NCBI RefSeq assembly: GCF_965363235.1
Contig: NC_134839.1
Span: 92,709,743 to 92,773,742 of the forward strand
Source: Mytilus galloprovincialis
Lineage: Eukaryota; Mollusca; Bivalvia; Mytilida; Mytilidae
Reading direction: 5' to 3'
DNA: 64,000 nucleotides
Below, in pieces: positions 58,730-64,000 of the stretch; positions within the stretch are counted from its first letter, which is position 1, and each line of letters starts with the position of its first letter. The position numbers and the translations under genes were made by a program. The notes beneath the pieces were generated by a model, which worked only from the letters and a program-made list of their open reading frames with translations, was not told the DNA's origin and did not search any database.

Positions 58730-58935
58730 AATTGAAATGGGGAATGTGTCAAAGAGACAACAACCTGCCTTGAGCAGAAAACAGCCGAAGGCGAAAAGGC
58801 CACCAATATTCTTCAACACATCGAGAGAATCCCGCACCCCTTAGTCGGGCTTCAGCCGGCATCTTAACAAAAATATGTAATAGTTCAATAAGATTGGACG
58901 TCACACTAAACTCCAGAACATATATAATTGAACTG
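58730..58935 (-). repeat. Reverse copy of the YISQLVR-element tail
   Basis: Reverse complement of the end of 53995-55240, from TCTCAATTTT to the GGGCCAGCTGAAGG-like part, with moderate divergence. Confidence 0.65.
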
Positions 58936-59127
58936 AAATACTTTTAATAGTTGATAGTTTTCAAGATAAAAGATGTTTTTTTTCTCATTTAAGGGAAATC
59001 ATTCCTGTAAGAAGTATCCCGACAGTTTTGACGTAAATGAACAATCGGTTTAGCTTATAATTCTAATCATTTCTGCCCCTCCCTAACGGTAACACTTTTC
59101 CTATTCATAACGATTTTCAAAATACCT

Positions 59128-59362
59128 TATAAACAACACTTGCTTTTTACCCCTATGTTCTATTTGTATCCACGTCGATCATCTTGGTTGTCATCTGGAT
59201 CATTTGACACATATTTTTAACTAGATACCCATGCTGATTATGGCAAAGTTAGGTAAACTTAAGTCCAGAAGTTGCAGAGAAGACTTTTTTTTAAAGCTAA
59301 GAGACGACGACAGACGACGGACGCCAAGTGATTAGGAAAGTTCACGTGGCCCTGTTAATTAT
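59128..59362 (-). mobile_element. Diverged AGCTCACC-type element fragment
   Basis: On the minus strand it follows the first ~230 bp of 22375-23390 in order (CAGGGCCACGTGAACTTTCC, CATCACTTGG-like CACTTGGCGTCCGTC, AATAGAACATAGGGGTAAAA). More diverged than the copies at 22375 and 63532. Confidence 0.65.
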
Positions 59363-59776
59363 AAGATTTGAAACAATTCTGGTCAGTATCAAGTATCCGA
59401 ATGAAAATACTATGTTCCGAAAATGTTCTTTACAAAATAACTTGTCTTCCTCTAGTTCTTAACATTTGTTCGAATTTACATTTTGACAGCTAAATATGTA
59501 AACAAGTCTTGAATGAAATAAAGTGCATCTTTCCTTGAAGCAACATTCGTGATATTTAAACAAAATACATAGTAGAGATTTTTTCTTGAAAGTCAGTCCT
59601 TTCCTGGTACTAGTACTTGTACCCTAGCAATTAAAGGTGACATTCAAGTTGGTTAAAAGACATAAAAACACGCAGTCACGTCTGGTCCAAAAGTATGAAG
59701 AGAGTTTCCTGCATTTTAAGATCCCCTTGCATCAACACTTTGATGGGTTCGTAGATGGCCTGCTTTGCAGGTTAAA

Positions 59777-60010
59777 CTTTTTAGTAATGAGTTTGCATAT
59801 GAGAAATCTTTCAAGCGATATTTTTTTCTCAGAAATTGTTTTACTCAAGTTTTGTGTTAGTGTCACTTCCCTTATGTTGCCAATGCCTGAAACTCTACAC
59901 TGTCCTCTTAAGTTTGTTACCCCTACCAAGCGTATATTATTGACGGTCAGTTCCCTTAATTTGATTTTACTGTGTTCATTAGACATTCTTGAAAGTTTAT
60001 AATTGTCTGC
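59777..60010. repeat. Dispersed repeat, second copy of the 51300 family
   Basis: Aligns in order with 51300-51560. The reverse strand has an 84-codon open frame, but no domain is recognised and the other copy does not keep it. Confidence 0.6.
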
Positions 60011-60717
60011 TTCACTCGAAACTAATAAAATATATGACGTATCAAATGTAAACTAATAAAATACATGACGTATCAAATGTAAACTATTCTAATATGACGT
60101 GCTTCTTCTGCTTTGTGAATAAACCCATGTTCCATATCCAATAAAATTTGTTTGCACATGCGTATATTGACTACTGCAGAATAATGAAATTTATCAAATT
60201 GGTATATGCATTTAATATATTTCATTAACTTCTTCTTCTTCTTTTCTGTATCTTCCTCCCGTTAAAGAGGAGCACATCCAAACGGATTTTAAGAAATAGT
60301 TGGCTTATATTACACGGGCACAAATATCAATATAGAATTTGAGGCTTATGTTACACGGCACAATATAATCCATTTTAAAAGTATTCCACACAGAATGTTA
60401 TTTAAAACTTTTATCATAAAACTATGGACTGTTTTAAATGTTAATATATACAGACTAAAATTTCAGACTGAAATTTTGAAGAGCTAAAAAGTTTTCATAT
60501 AAACGGTTTTGTAATCAGCACAACATAGCAAGACAAGGCCACTAATATTTGCTACTGTTATTCTAGTAGGTAAGCCAAGCCACACAGATTAAGCCATTCA
60601 ATAATGCTATAGTTAAGCATGCTAAAGTCCAAGCACACAGATGATATATAAACGATAGCTATTGATTAGTCACTATGGTTAATACTGAGTACATATATGT
60701 ACATTTTCATTTTTGTT
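60011..60717. other. Non-coding spacer
   Basis: A direct repeat of about 30 bp (ATGACGTATCAAATGTAAAC) near 60034-60083, and two ACACGG(G)CACAA motifs near 60310-60360. No gene seen. Confidence 0.5.
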
Positions 60718-62014
60718 TTAATCTATGTTCATTGCGTTCAGACGCTTAACATGCATATCATAGCACATTTTACGAGATGTTGACTCTATATTGTTCATAA
60801 TCTCTGCATCATAAGGCAGATATTCTCCAGTGAGTTTCCTACAGTCTGTTATCAATTGGCATATAATGTCTCTATCACGGAACTTGCTATTCCACTGAAT
60901 GCTTCCAATTTTGTTCACTATCTCTTGCTTGATGGTTCCATAGTGTTTTCTGCGGATACCTTCGAGGACAGGACATCTTGTAATGAAGTGAATAAGGTTT
61001 TCTTCTTCAAACCTGCAAATGGGACAGGTTGAGTCAGCATTTCTATTTTGAATTTTGCCTTATTTGCTTGAAGCATGTAAGTTCCAGTAAGAATTCTTGC
61101 TTTAAGTATTGCCCTTTTTGGTTTCTCCTGGTAGATTCAGAGCTGTGTTCCACACTGCATGAGTTTCTCCAATGTTTATTGAGTTAATATCCAGACGATG
61201 TAGAGTTGAATTTTGAGAAATTTCGGTTTTTATTCATTCTTGCCAAAATTTTATGATTGCAAATCTTGTTGTATGATTCCAATTAATTTTAGTTGGTGTG
61301 TTTTCCCAAAGTTCCTCTATAGTAGGCAGATTATATTTATTTAAAATAGATTCAGTTCTTTCTAGAAAAGTTCCTTGATTGACTTGCAGACGATATTGTC
61401 GTATTAAAATTTCATTTAGGTTTTGATTTTCTGATGTAAGAATGGAATGAAGAAGACTCAGTTGACGTTTGTGAAGCTCAGCTTCGAGTGGAAGGGCACC
61501 AAGTAAAGCATAAATTGCCACTGACGCTGTTCTGACAGGCAGAGATTGGATGTTTCTTAGGAATGTTACATGGAAGTCGCTGAGTGCTTTTAGTTGCCTG
61601 GCATTTAGCGGAAAGACCTCTAAACTGTAAAGGAGACGAGGCAATATATATATTCTGTATATATTGTAGGACACACGTGGGTTCAGACCATTTGTTCCAT
61701 GAACGCCTGTTTTCATCAGCGAGTAAGATGTTCTTCGCGCCAGACTTATTCTTTCATCAACATTTATCAAATTTTCATTTTTGGAAGATCTTGTTAATCC
61801 AAGATGAGTAGCTTGATCTGATGTTGTTATTGCCCTGTTCCCCAATTCCCATGCTGACAATGTCACTTTTCCGCTATTAGAAGAGGTTTGATTTTGTTTT
61901 AATAAAACACTCTTTGTCGGATGGATTGTATATTGATGGTCCTTAGAGTAGGTGTTAACGGTGTTCAACATAACCTGCATGTCCTCATCCGAGTTTGATA
62001 GTAAAAGTAGGTAG
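60718..62014 (-). mobile_element. 5'-truncated LINE fragment (ORF2 C-terminal half)
   Basis: Minus-strand coding begins just after the catalytic ADD (YLLLLSNSDEDMQVM at about 62014) and runs open to 61234. It continues in broken frames through a CPIC-x8-H-x4-C knuckle (RFEEENLIHFITRC, near 61000) to the C-terminus at 60718. At least one in-frame TGA (61234-61236) and two frame changes occur. It aligns with residues after CADD in the LINE at 1-7345 (SARRTSYSLMKTGVHGTNGLNP vs the SLMGAGLHGKNGLNP region), so it is a related but distinct subfamily. Confidence 0.8.
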
Positions 62015-63531
62015 GCACTTAAAGTTAACCATCGAGAGACGTTAACCACCGAGAGTCGGTTTTTAGACCCGCCCAGTGCACCTAAGCACGCCTACTTTTG
62101 GAGCTCTTTAGTATGAAGATAAGAAAAATATACGAAATTACGGAACTGTGTACCCTGTTTTATCCTTATTGTTGGTGTTTCTTGCGCATGCGCACAAAGC
62201 ACGGGGATAGTTACGGTTACTGACTCAGGAACCTTGTATATTATATACCTCGGTTTACAGACGTTTAATAAACTGGATCACTGTTGAGTTCACTTATCGA
62301 TACACTACGATGGAATTACGGACCAGTTTAACATAAACATGGTAAATAGATAGACAGCTGATAATCATAATTGATTAAGAAATAACCTGGAAGAAGAAAT
62401 GAGTTAACTATTGATTATAACAGAGACGAGAATGCCATCGTGTTTGTTCTGCTAAAAAAAGCAGGAACATTGGAGTTTATGGTTAGATTTTAAATATTTA
62501 TTGTCTCCAAACTGGGTAAATTTGATATAGTAACAACCCCCCCCCCCTTTTTTTTAAAATAACTCGAGAACCACACATCGCGCTCGCTTAACAAAGTAAC
62601 AATAAGAAATAATTATTGTTAGTTTCAAGAATAATTAATCGTCAAAACTTATCCCCTCCCCGACATCAAAGGAAGTTAAATGTATTATCCCAAAATTAGA
62701 CCAAATTATTATGATATAAGGACGTCTTGACAGGCTATTATTTTATTTTGTTTTGTTGGGTTTTTTTTTTGCTTTGACGTCTTCCTCCTGTATGAAAAAA
62801 ACATAATAGACCCCCCCCCCCCCTTTTCCCCCATAATATAGCTTTTTAAGAAGTCATAATTATTTGGACTACCCCTGAATATATTTCAGACAGACTCTTC
62901 TCTAAAAAAATGTAAACATGATTTGAGAGAAATCTTTGGAATAGTTTTTTAAATGATTTAATTATTATGTCATGTATATAATTAACATTAACATAGTTAT
63001 AAACTGAGACTACTAGTATAACACATAGTGTTATAGTAGTCTCAGCTATAAACTTTCCATTGTATTGACCAATATGACTAACTCATATGCTCTTTCCCAT
63101 AAATGTCACAATATCAATATATTACAGTAAAACTGATAGTTTGATGACATTGTTTAAGACTATTGACCTCAGGTCAGCCTAAACTGATTTTAAAACTGTA
63201 ATTTATTCATTAAAACAGTTCAAGACATGCACCTTCTGAAATGTGATTGCATCAAAATTAAACCTAAGGCATAACATACTTAGTGTGCAGGAAGTGCCAC
63301 CAAATAAATACTGAGTTGTAAAATTAGATGATGATATTTGTGAAGTCAAAGATATTATAGCTAGTTATAACTGGTTTTAGATATAAACCTGAGTAAAAGG
63401 TTGATTTATATGTGCTCTTTCATGTTTAGATTATAATTTAAATTTAATCTTTTGAAGTTTTTTTTATAATATTAAGACATTAAAATCACAATTATTTATT
63501 TATACACAAAAAAATAATTTTTGTCCTTTTT
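62015..63531. other. Non-coding region
   Basis: C-runs near 62540 and 62811, a GCGCATGCGC near 62187, and the hairpin at 63004-63045. No gene is supported. Confidence 0.5.
63004..63045. repeat. 42-bp hairpin
   Basis: CTGAGACTAC, a 3-nt bulge, TATAACAC, ATA loop, GTGTTATA, GTAGTCTCAG: 18 paired bases per arm. Confidence 0.8.
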
Positions 63532-64000
63532 AGCTCACCTGACCTGAAAGGTCAAGTGAGCTTTTCTCATCACTTGGCGTCCGTCGTCCGTCGTCCTGCG
63601 TCCGTCGTCCGTAAACTTTTACAAAAATCTTCTCCTCTGAAACTACTGGGCCAAATTCTACTAAACTTGGCCACAATCATCCTTGGGATATATAGTTTAA
63701 AAAATGTGTGGCGTGACCCGTCAAACCAACCAAGATGGCCGCCATGGCTAAAAATAGAACATAGGGGTAAAATGCAGTTTTTGGCTTATAACTCAAAAAC
63801 CAAAGCATTTAGAGCAAATCTGACATGGGGGTAAAATTGTTTATCAGGTGAAGATCTATCTGCCCTGAAATTTTCAGACGAATCGGACAACCTGTTGTTG
63901 GGTTGCTGCCCCTGAAATGGTTATTTTAAGGAAATTTTGCAGTTTTTGGGTATTATCTTGAATACTATTATAGATAGAGATAAACTGTAAACAGCAATAA
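63532..64000 (+). mobile_element. AGCTCACC hairpin-ended element, cut by the window end
   Basis: Begins with the same folding end (AGCTCACCTGACCT, GAAAGGTCAAGTGAGCT) and follows the element at 22375-23390 for at least 470 bp, with a short extra GTCCGTCGTCC repeat. The open frame 63556-63834 lies across it and is not a gene. Confidence 0.8.

Noticed and set aside
59732-59986. 84-codon minus-strand ORF
   Set aside because: Within a dispersed repeat; the related copy at 51300-51560 does not maintain the frame.

Overview
The window looks like nuclear DNA of a bivalve mollusc, probably a mytilid mussel. This is an inference from AT-rich sequence, spliced genes, a molluscan-style Toll-like receptor, and repeat families I recall from bivalve genomes (the AGCTCACC element, the GTCAGGAATATGACAG repeat, YISQLVR-type reverse transcriptase relics). 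No database search was possible. Most of the 64 kb is transposable elements and repeats; five host loci stand out.

Layout. 1-7345: an almost complete but broken LINE, with a 5' array of ten copies of a 31-bp dyad core, ORF1 with a zinc finger and coiled coil, and ORF2 with endonuclease, reverse transcriptase and a C-terminal zinc knuckle. 7346-29839: a direct tandem duplication carrying an FAD-dependent L-amino-acid-oxidase-like gene on the minus strand. Copy A (7695-12673) is dead, with one frameshift and two nonsense codons. Copy B (17841-23816) is intact, with seven exons and 584 residues. Because the units still align base for base, each serves as an empty-site control for insertions in the other: five insertions are private to B, one to A, and two repeats are shared. 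29840-33402: non-coding, with a strongly decayed ~47-bp minisatellite. 33403-36069: a single-exon Toll-like receptor (signal peptide, LRRs, one LRRCT, TM, TIR). 36070-45045: repeats and reverse-transcriptase relics, including a nearly identical 1,704-bp tandem duplication followed by a 0.74-kb inverted copy, and a 149-bp near-perfect hairpin. 45046-53889: two tandem copies of a small four-TM DUF1772 (anthrone-oxygenase-like) gene, each with three exons and the same unusual GC-AG second intron. 53890-64000: retroelement tails, a minisatellite, palindromic elements, a second decayed LINE fragment and the start of another AGCTCACC element.

The host genes do not form an obvious pathway. The window is most informative about how a repeat-rich genome duplicates genes and then inactivates, invades or retails them: LAAO copy A lost, LAAO copy B loaded with hairpin-ended elements, and DUF1772 copy 2 given a new C-terminus by a 20-bp tandem duplication. 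The most unusual non-genic structures are the dyad-core array in front of the LINE, the cluster of three related TIR elements with a nested hairpin insertion, and the 1.7-kb direct plus inverted repeat.
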